A stretch of 39,105 nt of DNA from Paractinoplanes toevensis (GTDB lineage Bacteria; Actinomycetota; Actinomycetes; Mycobacteriales; Micromonosporaceae), in the NCBI RefSeq assembly GCF_018332695.1, contig NZ_BOQN01000042.1, forward strand, positions 1 through 39,105, written 5' to 3'. The translations under genes were made by a program, and so were the position numbers. Of the stretch, positions 25,199 to 33,253 are shown one piece after another. A model generated the notes under the pieces. That model was not told the origin of the DNA, made no database searches, and saw nothing but the letters and a program-made list of their open reading frames with translations. Numbering within the stretch: the first letter of the stretch is position 1; the number at the start of each line of letters is the position of its first letter.

Positions 25199-26739
25199 GT
25201 GACTTCCCGTTCCTTTCCATCCTGACCCTGCTGCCGTTGGTTGGCGCGGTCGTGGTGGGCGTTATCCCGCGTCGTAAGGCGGAACTCGCCAAGACCATCG
25301 CGCTGATCTGGTCGCTCGTCGTGCTGGTGCTCAGCATCTTCATGTGGGTGGCCTTCAAGATCGACGGCGACCGGTTCCAGTTCCACGAGTCGTACCAGTG
25401 GATCCCGTCGTGGGACGCCCGCTTCACCTTCGCGGCCGACGGCATCGCCCTGGTCATGCTGATGCTGATCGCGGTGCTCACGCCGGTCGTGATCCTGGCG
25501 TCCTGGCACGACGTGGACGGCGACGGCAAGCGCTCGGCACCGGTCTACTTCGCCCTGCTGCTGGCCTTCGAGTTCACCATGATCGGCGTCTTCGCGGCCG
25601 CCGACATCTTCCTGTTCTACGTGTTCTTCGAGGTCATGCTGATCCCGATGTACTTCATCATCGGATCGTTCGGCGGGGCCCGGCGACAGTACGCGGCCGT
25701 CAAGTTCTTCCTCTACAGCCTGGTCGGCGGTCTTTTCATGCTGGCCGCCGTGATCGGGCTGTGGGTGGTCGGCGGGCACACCTTCGACTTCTCGAAGCTG
25801 CTCCAGTCGGTCGGCGAGATCGACCAGAACACCTCGCGCTGGCTGTTCCTCGGGTTCTTCGTGGCCTTCGCGATCAAGGCGCCGTTCTTCCCGTTCCACA
25901 CCTGGCTGCCGGACGCCGGTGGGGCCGCGCCCGCGGGTGCGGCCGCGCTGCTCGTCGGCGTGATGGACAAGGTCGGCACGTTCGGCATCCTGCGCTACTG
26001 CCTCCCGCTGTTCCCGGAGGCGTCCCGCTGGTTCGCGCCGGCCGCGCTGGTGCTCGCGGTCATCGGCATCATCTACGCGGCGCTGCTGGCGGTCGGCCAG
26101 AACGACCTGAAGCGGCTCGTGTCGTACACGTCGATCGCGCACTTCGGCTTCATCGGCATCGGCATCTTCGCCTTCACCACGCAGGGTGGCACCGGCTCGG
26201 TGCTCTACATGGTCAACCACGGTCTGGCCACCGGCCTGCTGTTCATCGTGGTCGGCATGTTCGTGGCCCGGCGCGGCTCCAGCCTGGTCAGCGACTTCGG
26301 CGGCGCCGGCAAGCTGGTGCCGGTCCTGGCCGGGGTGCTGTTCTTCGCCGGTCTCGCCTCGCTGGCGCTGCCCGGCACGGCGCCGTTCATCAGCGAGTTC
26401 CTGGTGCTGATCGGCACGTTCACGGTGCACAAGGTGTACGCGGTCATCGCGACCGTGGGCATCATCCTGGCCGCCGCGTACGTCCTCTGGATGGTGCAGC
26501 GCACCACCCAGGGCACTCTCAACCCGGCCCTCGAAGAGGTGCCGGCCATGCGCAAGGACATCACGCTGCGCGAGAAGGTCGTCGTCGCACCGCTGATCCT
26601 GCTGCTCCTGCTGCTCGGCTTCTACCCGAAGCCGGTCACCGATGTGATCAACCCAGCGGTCCAGGCCACCATGCAGGACGTCGGGACGACCGATCCCGGG
26701 CCGACGGCGGTCACTGCTAACGGAAGGGCGGCTCGCTAG
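25195..26739 (+). CDS. nuoM: NADH-quinone oxidoreductase subunit M (proton-pumping antiporter-like)
   Basis: A 514-residue ND4-type antiporter-like subunit with about 14 helices. Key residues are E146 (FFEVMLIPMYFIIG) and K228 (AIKAPFFPFHTWLPDA). The start is placed at GTG 25195, which overlaps the nuoL stop. GTG 25186 would add three residues and lies deeper in nuoL. Two bases separate it from nuoN. Confidence 0.97.
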   Translation: MSDFPFLSILTLLPLVGAVVVGVIPRRKAELAKTIALIWSLVVLVLSIFMWVAFKIDGDRFQFHESYQWIPSWDARFTFAADGIALVMLMLIAVLTPVVILASWHDVDGDGKRSAPVYFALLLAFEFTMIGVFAAADIFLFYVFFEVMLIPMYFIIGSFGGARRQYAAVKFFLYSLVGGLFMLAAVIGLWVVGGHTFDFSKLLQSVGEIDQNTSRWLFLGFFVAFAIKAPFFPFHTWLPDAGGAAPAGAAALLVGVMDKVGTFGILRYCLPLFPEASRWFAPAALVLAVIGIIYAALLAVGQNDLKRLVSYTSIAHFGFIGIGIFAFTTQGGTGSVLYMVNHGLATGLLFIVVGMFVARRGSSLVSDFGGAGKLVPVLAGVLFFAGLASLALPGTAPFISEFLVLIGTFTVHKVYAVIATVGIILAAAYVLWMVQRTTQGTLNPALEEVPAMRKDITLREKVVVAPLILLLLLLGFYPKPVTDVINPAVQATMQDVGTTDPGPTAVTANGRAAR

Positions 26740-26741
26740 CC

Positions 26742-28274
26742 ATGGGAGACCTCAAACTTCCCGCCATCGACTACGGCGCACTCGCGCCCATGTTGATCCT
26801 CTTCGGGGTCGCCTGCCTCGGCATCCTGGTCGAGGCGCTCGCCCCGAAGAAGTCGCGGCAAGCCGTCCAGCTGACGCTGTCCTTCCTGGCGATCATCGCG
26901 TCCTTCGTGGCCGTGGTGGTGCAGCACAGCACCCGGAAGATCACCATCGGCGGTGCGGTGGCGGTCGACGGGCCCACCGTCTTCCTGCAGGGCGCCATCC
27001 TCGCGCTCGGTGCCGTCTCGCTGATGCTGATCGGCGAGCGGACCATCGAGAAGGGCGGCGCGTTCGTCTCCCAGGCCGCGATCACCGTCGGCTCGCAGAA
27101 GGACCTGCGGCAGGCCGGTGACCAGCCGGGCGCCACCGAGGTCTACCCGCTGACGCTGTTCGCGCTCGGCGGCATGCTGCTGTTCGTCTCCGCGAACGAC
27201 CTGCTGACCATGTTCGTGGCGCTCGAGGTCTTCTCGCTGCCGCTGTACCTGCTGTGCGCTCTCGCCCGCCGGCGTCGCCTGCTCAGCCAGGAGGCCGCGC
27301 TCAAGTACTTCCTGCTCGGCTCGTACGCGTCGGCGTTCTTCCTGTTCGGTGCGGCCCTCATCTACGGCTTCGCCGGCGGCATCTCGTTCGGTGCCGTGCA
27401 CGACGCGGTCGCCAACCCCCAGCGCAGCGAGGTCCTGCTGTACGCCGGTCTGGCCCTGGTCGCGATCGGCCTGCTGTTCAAGGCCGCGCTCGCGCCGTTC
27501 CACGTGTGGACGCCGGACGTCTACCAGGGTGCGCCCACGCCGATCACCGCGCTGATGGCGGCCTGCACCAAGGTCGCCGCGTTCGGTGCCCTGCTGCGCG
27601 TGCTGTACGTGTCGTTCGAGGGCGTCCGCTGGGACTTCCAGCCGGTCCTCGGCGTCATCGCGGTCCTAACCATGCTGGTCGGTGCCGTCCTCGCGGTGAC
27701 CCAGACCGACATGAAGCGCCTGCTGGCCTACTCCTCCGTCGCGAACGCCGGTTACCTTCTGGTGGGTGTCCTGGCGCTCAACGAGGAGGGGCTGAGCAGC
27801 ACGATGTTCTACCTGGTGGCGTACGGCTTCTCGGTGCTCGCCGCGTTCGGCATCGTCACGCTGGTGCGGGACGCGGACGGGGAGGCAACCCACCTGTCCC
27901 GCTGGGCCGGTCTGGGCCGCAAGAGCCCGCTGTTCGCCGGCACCTTCACGTTCATCCTGCTGGCCTTCGCCGGTATCCCGCTGACCAGCGGTTTCACCGC
28001 CAAGTTCGCGGTCTTCGGGGCGGCCGTGGAGGGTGGGCAGACCTGGCTGGTCATCTTCGGTGTCATCTCCAGCATGCTGCTCGCCTTCCCGTACCTGCGG
28101 GTCGTCGTGCTGCTCTGGCTGAGCGAGCCGGGCGAGTCCACCCCGACGGTCTCCATCCCCGGTTTCATGACGGCGGCGGCCCTGACCATCGGCGTGATTG
28201 CCACCTTCGCCCTCGGCGTGGTGCCGGCGCCGCTGATCGACCTCACCCGAGACGCGGCCCAGTTCGTCCGATAA
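26742..28274 (+). CDS. nuoN: NADH-quinone oxidoreductase subunit N (proton-pumping antiporter-like)
   Basis: A 510-residue ND2-type antiporter-like subunit, last of the nuo set. Pump residues are E162 (FVALEVFSLPLYLLCAL) and K247 (LLFKAALAPFHVWTPDVYQG). It starts at ATG 26742, two bases after the nuoM stop. A strong hairpin with a T-rich tail follows 16 bases after the stop and likely ends the operon. Confidence 0.97.
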   Translation: MGDLKLPAIDYGALAPMLILFGVACLGILVEALAPKKSRQAVQLTLSFLAIIASFVAVVVQHSTRKITIGGAVAVDGPTVFLQGAILALGAVSLMLIGERTIEKGGAFVSQAAITVGSQKDLRQAGDQPGATEVYPLTLFALGGMLLFVSANDLLTMFVALEVFSLPLYLLCALARRRRLLSQEAALKYFLLGSYASAFFLFGAALIYGFAGGISFGAVHDAVANPQRSEVLLYAGLALVAIGLLFKAALAPFHVWTPDVYQGAPTPITALMAACTKVAAFGALLRVLYVSFEGVRWDFQPVLGVIAVLTMLVGAVLAVTQTDMKRLLAYSSVANAGYLLVGVLALNEEGLSSTMFYLVAYGFSVLAAFGIVTLVRDADGEATHLSRWAGLGRKSPLFAGTFTFILLAFAGIPLTSGFTAKFAVFGAAVEGGQTWLVIFGVISSMLLAFPYLRVVVLLWLSEPGESTPTVSIPGFMTAAALTIGVIATFALGVVPAPLIDLTRDAAQFVR

Positions 28275-28289
28275 CGATCGCTACATATC

Positions 28290-28324
28290 ACGGGCTCCGG
28301 CGATAGCCGGGGCCCGTTCTGTTT
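28290..28324 (+). terminator. Intrinsic terminator of the nuo operon
   Basis: A stem CGGGCTCCGG (28291-28300) / CCGGGGCCCG (28307-28316) with one T-G wobble and an extra flanking A-T pair, a six-base loop and a tail TTCTGTTT. It is the best classical terminator in the window after the one before menG. Confidence 0.8.
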
Positions 28325-28336
28325 AAGCTGCGATGC

Positions 28337-29125
28337 ATGTCGATGGGTGAGCACGAGGTGGCGGTGGCCGCCGCGGAGGCGGGGGCGGCGGTGGTGCGGG
28401 CCCGGTTCGGGCAGACGCTGTCGCGGGTGGACAAGGGGGCTGGTGACTTCGCGACCGAGGCGGACATCGAGGCCGAGAAGGCCATCATCGAGGTGCTGCG
28501 GGGCGCGCGCCCGGCCGACGCGGTCCTGGGCGAGGAGACCGGCCGGACCGGGGAGTCGGACCGCACCTGGCTGGTGGATCCGCTCTGCGGCACCCTCAAC
28601 TTCGCCGCGCGGACGACGCTGGTCGCGGTGAACGTGGCGCTGCGGGCCGGGCCGGGCATCCTGGTCGCCGCCTCGGCCGACCCGTTCGGTGGTGAGATCT
28701 TCTGGACCGACGGTGCGGGCGCCTACGTCCGCCGGGGCGGCGCCGACGAGCCGCTGCGGCCGTCCGGCGAATCCCGGCTGGTGGATCTCAACTTGGACCC
28801 GCCGTTCCCGAGCGGCTTCCGGGCGGTGGAGCTGCTGGCCCACCCTGCGTTCGGGGTCGCCTTCAGTCCTCGGGTGCTCTCCACGACGCTGCCGCTGGCC
28901 TGGGTGGCGGCCGGTCGGCGGGCCGCCTATCTGTCCGACGGCCATGCGGGCTGGACCGTCCATTCGGCGGCCGGGATCGCCCTGTGCCGCGCCGCCGGCT
29001 GCGTGGTGACCGATCTTGACGGCAACCCGCTGCATACCGCTTCCCGTGGCCTGCTGGCCGCCGCCGATGCGGAGACCCACGCCACCCTGCTCACCCAGCT
29101 CGCCGCATCGGTCCGGGTCGGCTGA
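28337..29125 (+). CDS. Inositol-monophosphatase-family protein with two substituted metal ligands
   Basis: A 262-residue protein of the IMPase/FBPase fold. Family landmarks are GDFATEADIEAEK near residue 36, the catalytic-loop glutamates in VLGEETG (E66/E67), and WLVDPLCGTLNF at 78-89. The consensus DPxDGT has become D81-P-L-C84-G-T, so the second metal Asp (D93 of human IMPase) is Cys. The late WDxAAG motif reads VHSAAG, with H209 at the position of Asp220. A classical Mg-dependent phosphatase activity is therefore doubtful; it could bind a different metal, act on another substrate, or be a pseudoenzyme. ATG 28337 is preferred; ATG 28343 is possible. It sits alone between the nuo terminator and another hairpin, on the same strand as its neighbours. 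Confidence 0.85.
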   Translation: MSMGEHEVAVAAAEAGAAVVRARFGQTLSRVDKGAGDFATEADIEAEKAIIEVLRGARPADAVLGEETGRTGESDRTWLVDPLCGTLNFAARTTLVAVNVALRAGPGILVAASADPFGGEIFWTDGAGAYVRRGGADEPLRPSGESRLVDLNLDPPFPSGFRAVELLAHPAFGVAFSPRVLSTTLPLAWVAAGRRAAYLSDGHAGWTVHSAAGIALCRAAGCVVTDLDGNPLHTASRGLLAAADAETHATLLTQLAASVRVG

Positions 29126-29146
29126 AAATGATCAGCTCTGGAGGTC

Positions 29147-29165
29147 GGGCCCGCCCGGCGGGCCC
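29147..29165 (+). terminator. GC-rich hairpin after the IMPase-like gene
   Basis: GGGCCCGCC (29147-29155) and GGCGGGCCC (29157-29165) form a perfect 9-base inverted repeat with a one-base centre. A smaller stem GCTGA/TCAGC (29121-29136) overlaps the preceding stop codon. There is no T-tract. This is a probable terminator in the actinobacterial GC-rich style. Confidence 0.5.
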
Positions 29166-29307
29166 GCGCGGAGAGTGACCCGGCACACGGCCGGGCGGCT
29201 CGGCGGGGCCTGGCATGCCCGTACGTCGGAGGGATTTGGATTTTGATCTTGCTGGGCGCACCCCTGACCCCGAAAGCGTCGGACCCATGTGGCATCGTGA
29301 AAGCGTG

Positions 29308-30324
29308 GTGAGCACCGGTGATATGACGCTCTCGTCGCTTGGCCTCGACATCGACCCCGCGGTCGATGCGTCGGTCACGGCGACGCTGGCCGCTGTGGAG
29401 GTGGCGCTTCGGGCCAACGTGGCCAGCGCCGATCCGCTGGTGGCCGAGGCGGCGCGGCATCTCGCCGACGCCGGTGGGAAACGGTTCCGGCCGCTGCTCG
29501 TGGCGCTGGGTGCGCAGTTCGGTGATCCGGCCGCGCCCGAGATCGTGGCCGCCGCCAACGTGGTGGAGTTGACCCATTTGGCCACGCTTTACCACGACGA
29601 CGTCATGGATGAGGCCCCGGTCCGCCGGGGTGCGCCCAGCGCGAACTCGCGCTGGGGCAATTCGGTCGCGATCCTGGTGGGCGACTATCTGTTCGCCTGC
29701 GCTTCGGACATCGCGGCCTCGCTCGGCCCGGAGGCCGTGCGGTTGCAGGCGCGCACGTTCTCGCGGCTCGTGCACGGGCAGATCGCCGAGACGGTGGGTG
29801 CTCGCGGCAAAGATCCGATCGAGCATTATTTGCACGTCATCACGGAGAAAACGGCTTCGCTGATCGCCACCTCGGCGCGGTTCGGCGGGCTGTTCTCGGG
29901 TGCGTCGCCGCAGATCGTCGAGGCGCTCACCGGCTACGGCGAGACCATCGGCATCGCCTTCCAGCTTTCCGACGACCTGCTCGACATCTCGTCCGAGTCG
30001 GTGCAGTCGGGCAAGACGCCCGGCACCGACCTGCGTGAGGGTGTGCCGACGCTGCCGGTGCTCTACGCGCTGGCCGATGACGACAACACCGACGCGTCCG
30101 CGGTCCGGCTGCGCGAGATCCTCGCGACCGGCCCGATCACCGACGACGCCCTGCACGCCGAGGCGCTGACGCTGCTGCGCGAGTCGGCGGCGATGAAGCG
30201 GGCCCGGGAAACGGTCCGCAACTACGCCGAGGAGGCGCGGGCGCAGCTGGCGCCGCTGCCGGCCAGCGAGGCGAAGCGCGCGATGGAAGCGCTCTGCGAC
30301 TACATCGCCGACCGCACCAGCTGA
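29308..30324 (+). CDS. Long-chain all-trans polyprenyl diphosphate synthase
   Basis: A 338-residue trans-isoprenyl diphosphate synthase. Two Asp-rich motifs bind Mg-diphosphate: D97-D98-x-x-D101 (LYHDDVMDEAPVRRG) and D222-D223-x-x-D226 (QLSDDLLDIS). The residue five before the first motif is a small Ala (LATLYH), which in this family allows long products, consistent with the menaquinone side chain (hepta- to nonaprenyl class; exact length not readable). GKRFRP near residue 60 is the IPP-binding block. The start is uncertain among GTG 29308, GTG 29305 and ATG 29287; none has a strong ribosome binding site. Co-location with mqnC, menG and the reductase supports a quinone role. Its last 25 bases overlap the convergent MFS gene. 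Confidence 0.9.
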   Translation: MSTGDMTLSSLGLDIDPAVDASVTATLAAVEVALRANVASADPLVAEAARHLADAGGKRFRPLLVALGAQFGDPAAPEIVAAANVVELTHLATLYHDDVMDEAPVRRGAPSANSRWGNSVAILVGDYLFACASDIAASLGPEAVRLQARTFSRLVHGQIAETVGARGKDPIEHYLHVITEKTASLIATSARFGGLFSGASPQIVEALTGYGETIGIAFQLSDDLLDISSESVQSGKTPGTDLREGVPTLPVLYALADDDNTDASAVRLREILATGPITDDALHAEALTLLRESAAMKRARETVRNYAEEARAQLAPLPASEAKRAMEALCDYIADRTS

Positions 30325-31499
30325 TGTTTTCCCAATAACCGACGGCCGAGCAGCATCAGGGCGGCCGCTCCGACCATGGCCCCCGCTGCGGTGATCCACA
30401 TGGCCGGGTAACCGGCAAAGGTCGCGACCGCGCCGAGGCCGAGCGGGCCGATGCAGCCGCCGGCATAGACGCCGGTCTGGGTGATCGAGGTGGCCGCCGC
30501 CGGTGCCTGCGGGTGCAGCCGCACCACGGCGAAATTCATCAGACCGGGCCAGGCCCAGCCGAAACCGAAGCCCAGCACCACCCCGGCCACCAGCGGCACC
30601 CGGCCCGGCACGGCCAGCAGGACCAGGCCGGCGGCCCCACAGGCGAGCAGCCCGGCGATGACACCCACCTGGCGGCCCGGCCGGCGGTCGGCCTGCCAGC
30701 CGCCGACCACCCGGGCGGTCACGCAGACCGCGCTGCCCAGGGTGAGCGCGAGTCCGGCCGGACCGGGCGCGATGCCGCGGGCCACCGCCGAATCGACCAG
30801 GAACGTGCCGAGCGCGTTGGCGGCGCCCGCCGCGAGAGTGGCGGCCAGTCCTACGACGACCAGCGCGCCGGTGGCCCGCCTTTCCGATTTGTCGGACGAA
30901 AGATCAGCACGGGGACGGTCGCCCGGCACCAGCAGCACGGCTGCGGCGGCGAGCAGAGCGGCCAGGACGAACGCCCAGCGCCAGCCGAGGGTCAGGGCCA
31001 CCGCCGGCACCGCCGCGCCGGCCAGGAGCGTGCTCACCGGGATGGCGGACTGCTTCACGCCGAACGAGAGGCCCTGCCGGCCCGGCGGCACGTGCCAGGA
31101 CAGGCTGGTGTTGCTGGCGAGCTGGCCCATCGCGTTGGCGCCCGCGCCGAGCGCCAGGATGGCGACGAGGCTCCACAGTGCATTCGCGGCCACCGCGATG
31201 CCGAGCAGGGAGAGCGCGGAGAGCCCGATGCCGAGCCGGGAGATGCGGGCGGCGCCGTAGCGTTCGACGAGCACGCCGGCCGGCAGCGAGGCGAGGGCGC
31301 TCGCGCCGAAGTAGGCCGAGACGGCCAGGCCCAGAGCGGCCGGGGAGAGGCCGATCTGCACCGCCAGCCCGCCGACGAGGAACACCGGCAGGGTGACCGC
31401 GGCCGTCGTGGTGAGCGCGCCGGTCGCGGCGCGCACCGGACCAGGGGAGTTCACGCTGGTCGATGCGTTGCCGGTGCCGTCGATCTTGCCGGAAGCCAT
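30300..31499 (-). CDS. MFS transporter
   Basis: A 399-residue major facilitator with about 12 hydrophobic helices. A motif-A-like cytoplasmic loop (AGVLVERYGAARISRLG) lies between helices 2 and 3, and a related loop (GGWQADRRPGRQVG) follows at the middle of the C-terminal half. ATG 31499 is behind a GAGAG ribosome binding site; an upstream in-frame ATG at 31586 would run through the promoter region. It is divergent from an IclR-type regulator with inverted repeats between them, which suggests that the regulator controls it and that the cargo is a small metabolite or drug. The substrate is unknown. The 3' end overlaps the polyprenyl synthase gene by 25 bases tail to tail. Confidence 0.9.
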   Translation of the reverse strand: MASGKIDGTGNASTSVNSPGPVRAATGALTTTAAVTLPVFLVGGLAVQIGLSPAALGLAVSAYFGASALASLPAGVLVERYGAARISRLGIGLSALSLLGIAVAANALWSLVAILALGAGANAMGQLASNTSLSWHVPPGRQGLSFGVKQSAIPVSTLLAGAAVPAVALTLGWRWAFVLAALLAAAAVLLVPGDRPRADLSSDKSERRATGALVVVGLAATLAAGAANALGTFLVDSAVARGIAPGPAGLALTLGSAVCVTARVVGGWQADRRPGRQVGVIAGLLACGAAGLVLLAVPGRVPLVAGVVLGFGFGWAWPGLMNFAVVRLHPQAPAAATSITQTGVYAGGCIGPLGLGAVATFAGYPAMWITAAGAMVGAAALMLLGRRLLGKHQLVRSAM

Positions 31500-31553
31500 C
31501 TCTCGCAGACTAGGCGCACAGAATGCATCCGAGCGCGTTGAGTGCAAATGACC

Positions 31554-31566
31554 ACACGCGTCGTGT
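31554..31566. promoter_or_regulatory. Inverted repeat in the MFS promoter region
   Basis: ACACG-CGT-CGTGT is a perfect 5-base inverted repeat. It overlaps a TTTACA -35-like hexamer (minus strand, 31569-31564) that could drive the MFS gene. It is a candidate operator for the divergent IclR regulator. Confidence 0.35.
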
Positions 31567-31590
31567 AAATCGATCGTGATCCACATGGTT

Positions 31591-31619
31591 TTGGCATTCC
31601 GTCGGCGGAAGATTATTCA
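31591..31619 (+). promoter_or_regulatory. iclR-type gene promoter with operator-like repeat in the spacer
   Basis: TTGGCA (31591-31596), a 17-base spacer and TATTCA (31614-31619) form a good promoter. The spacer holds TTCCG-TCGG-CGGAA (31597-31610), a perfect 5-base inverted repeat placed where a bound repressor would exclude polymerase. This suggests autoregulation. Confidence 0.5.
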
Positions 31620-31651
31620 TATGGTGTAAGTCCCTGGCGTCGGAGGTAGCT

Positions 31652-32446
31652 GTGCGCGACCCCCTGGCGGAGCCGTCCGATCTGATTCGGAGCGTGTCAC
31701 GCGCCTTGCGCGTCCTCGAGTCGGTCGGCCGGGCCCCGCGCGGACTCACCGTGAAACAGATAGCGCGACGGTGCGAGTTGACCGTCGCCACGACGTACCA
31801 CCTCGTGCGCACGCTTGCCTACGAGGGCTACGTGATCCGTCGAGAGGACGGCACGTACATCGTCGGTCTGGAGATCGCAGATCGGTACCGTGAGCTCGTC
31901 TCGGCCTTCCGCGGTCCACCCGCGGTCGGCGAGGCGTTGCGCCGTGCTGCCCTCGATACGGGCTACACCCACTATCTGGGCCGCTTCGTCGGCGGCCGGA
32001 TCGCCGTGACCGCGTCGGCCGAGGGCGCCCGCTCGCCGTTCGTCGACGACATGGCACCCGGCTTCGACGAGGGCGGACATGCCACCGCCCTCGGCAAGGC
32101 GTTGCTGGCCACCCTCACACCCGATCAGCGGGCGCGCTACCTGCGCGACTACGGCATGCGGCAGTTCACCCCGGCCACCCTGATCACCACCGAGGCGCTC
32201 GAGGCCGATCTGGCGGCCGGCGAGCGGCGCGGCATGCAGATCGAGATGGGGCAGTTCAAGCAGGGCCTGGCCTGCGCCGCCGTGCTGGTGGTCGCCGACC
32301 GCGACATCGAGCGCCGGCTGGTGCTCGCCTGTTCGCTGCCGGCCGCCGAGATGCTCACCTCGGCACGGGTGGTGCGAGCCAAGCTGACCGCCGCCGCCCG
32401 TAATGTCGCGGAAGCGCTCTCCGCGGGCGAGTCCGCCACGGCCTGA
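31652..32446 (+). CDS. IclR-family transcriptional regulator
   Basis: A 264-residue regulator with an N-terminal winged helix-turn-helix (about 10-70; RALRVLESVGRAPRGLTVKQIARRC, quoted in part) and a C-terminal IclR effector domain with the family blocks GGHATALGKALLATL and CAAVLVVADRD. IclR proteins bind small carboxylates or aromatics and repress or activate neighbouring genes. GTG 31652 has GGAGG five bases upstream. It is divergent from the MFS transporter, its likely target. The ligand is unknown. Confidence 0.92.
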   Translation: MRDPLAEPSDLIRSVSRALRVLESVGRAPRGLTVKQIARRCELTVATTYHLVRTLAYEGYVIRREDGTYIVGLEIADRYRELVSAFRGPPAVGEALRRAALDTGYTHYLGRFVGGRIAVTASAEGARSPFVDDMAPGFDEGGHATALGKALLATLTPDQRARYLRDYGMRQFTPATLITTEALEADLAAGERRGMQIEMGQFKQGLACAAVLVVADRDIERRLVLACSLPAAEMLTSARVVRAKLTAAARNVAEALSAGESATA

Positions 32447-32467
32447 CATGCGCCTCTAAGACTCCGT

Positions 32468-32492
32468 TGAACCTCCCGTAGCCCGGCCACGT
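32468..32492 (+). promoter_or_regulatory. ECF-sigma-type promoter candidate before the anti-sigma gene
   Basis: TGAACC (32468-32473), a 16-base spacer and CGT (32490-32492) resemble ECF promoters of the GGAACC-N16-CGT type with one -35 mismatch. An 8-base inverted repeat ACCTCCCG/CGGGAGGT (32471-32478, 32508-32515) overlaps it. The cognate sigma gene is not adjacent. Confidence 0.35.
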
Positions 32493-32535
32493 AAGACAGG
32501 GTGCACGCGGGAGGTCAGCGGAGGGTGGTGACGGG

Positions 32536-33234
32536 GTGCACTGTGAGCATGAGCATGATGACGGGGCGTATGTTCTGGGGGCCCTCTCGCCGGCCGAACG
32601 AGCCGCCTACGAGCGCCATCTCGCGACCTGTTCGTTCTGCCGGGAAGCGGTTGCCGACATCTCGACGCTGCCCGATCTGCTGTCCCGGCTCGACGCCAAG
32701 GAGTTCGCGAAACTCCTCGATCCGAGCCTGACGGCCGGCGATCACCCGGGCGCCTCGCTGCGCGACATGGCCGCTTCGTCGGCGCCTTCCGGCAGCCGCG
32801 GCAAACGACGCAAGACCTTTGGCGTACGGGTATTGAGCACCGTCGCCGTCGTCATTCTGGTCGGGCTCGTCGGGATCGGGGTCCTGGCCTGGGTCCGAGG
32901 GACCGATACGCCGGGCACCCAGCCCCTCGGTCCGGCGGTCGCGATGACCCGGGTCGAGGGCACCTCACCGGTCACCGCCACGCTGCGGATGGCCGGCACC
33001 AGCGGCGGCACCAAGGTCGAGCTGCAGTGCGCGTACAGCGGACAGCAGCCTACGACGCTGCGGCTGATCGCCTACGGCCACGACGAGGAGCAGGAGCAGG
33101 TCGGGTCCTGGCAGGGCGCGCCCGGTGCCGAGTTCCGGATGGACGGGGCCACCCACTTCACCCGCGGCGAGCTGTCCCGGCTGGAGCTGGTGCGCTCCGA
33201 CGGCAAGCCTCTGCTCGCCTACGACGTCCCCTGA
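32536..33234 (+). CDS. Membrane-anchored zinc-finger anti-sigma factor
   Basis: A 232-residue protein with an N-terminal ZAS/zf-HC2 domain: an early His/Cys (MHCEHEH) and H28-x3-C32-x2-C35 (HLATCSFC). One transmembrane helix spans about 97-120, and an extracytoplasmic domain of about 110 residues contains a single Cys (KVELQCAYSG). Such proteins hold an ECF sigma factor at the membrane until a signal releases it. GTG 32536 follows GGAGGG. No sigma gene is next to it, so it is an orphan in this window, though an ECF-like promoter lies upstream. It converges on the RarD gene with a 15-base gap. Confidence 0.88.
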   Translation: MHCEHEHDDGAYVLGALSPAERAAYERHLATCSFCREAVADISTLPDLLSRLDAKEFAKLLDPSLTAGDHPGASLRDMAASSAPSGSRGKRRKTFGVRVLSTVAVVILVGLVGIGVLAWVRGTDTPGTQPLGPAVAMTRVEGTSPVTATLRMAGTSGGTKVELQCAYSGQQPTTLRLIAYGHDEEQEQVGSWQGAPGAEFRMDGATHFTRGELSRLELVRSDGKPLLAYDVP

Positions 33235-33253
33235 CCCTCTGATTCCGGGTCAG
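33231..33253. terminator. Shared hairpin between convergent genes, stop codons in both arms
   Basis: CTGACCC (33231-33237) and GGGTCAG (33247-33253) form a perfect 7-base stem with a nine-base loop. The left arm contains the TGA of the anti-sigma gene, and the right arm contains the TGA of the minus-strand RarD gene. It could terminate both directions. Confidence 0.45.
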
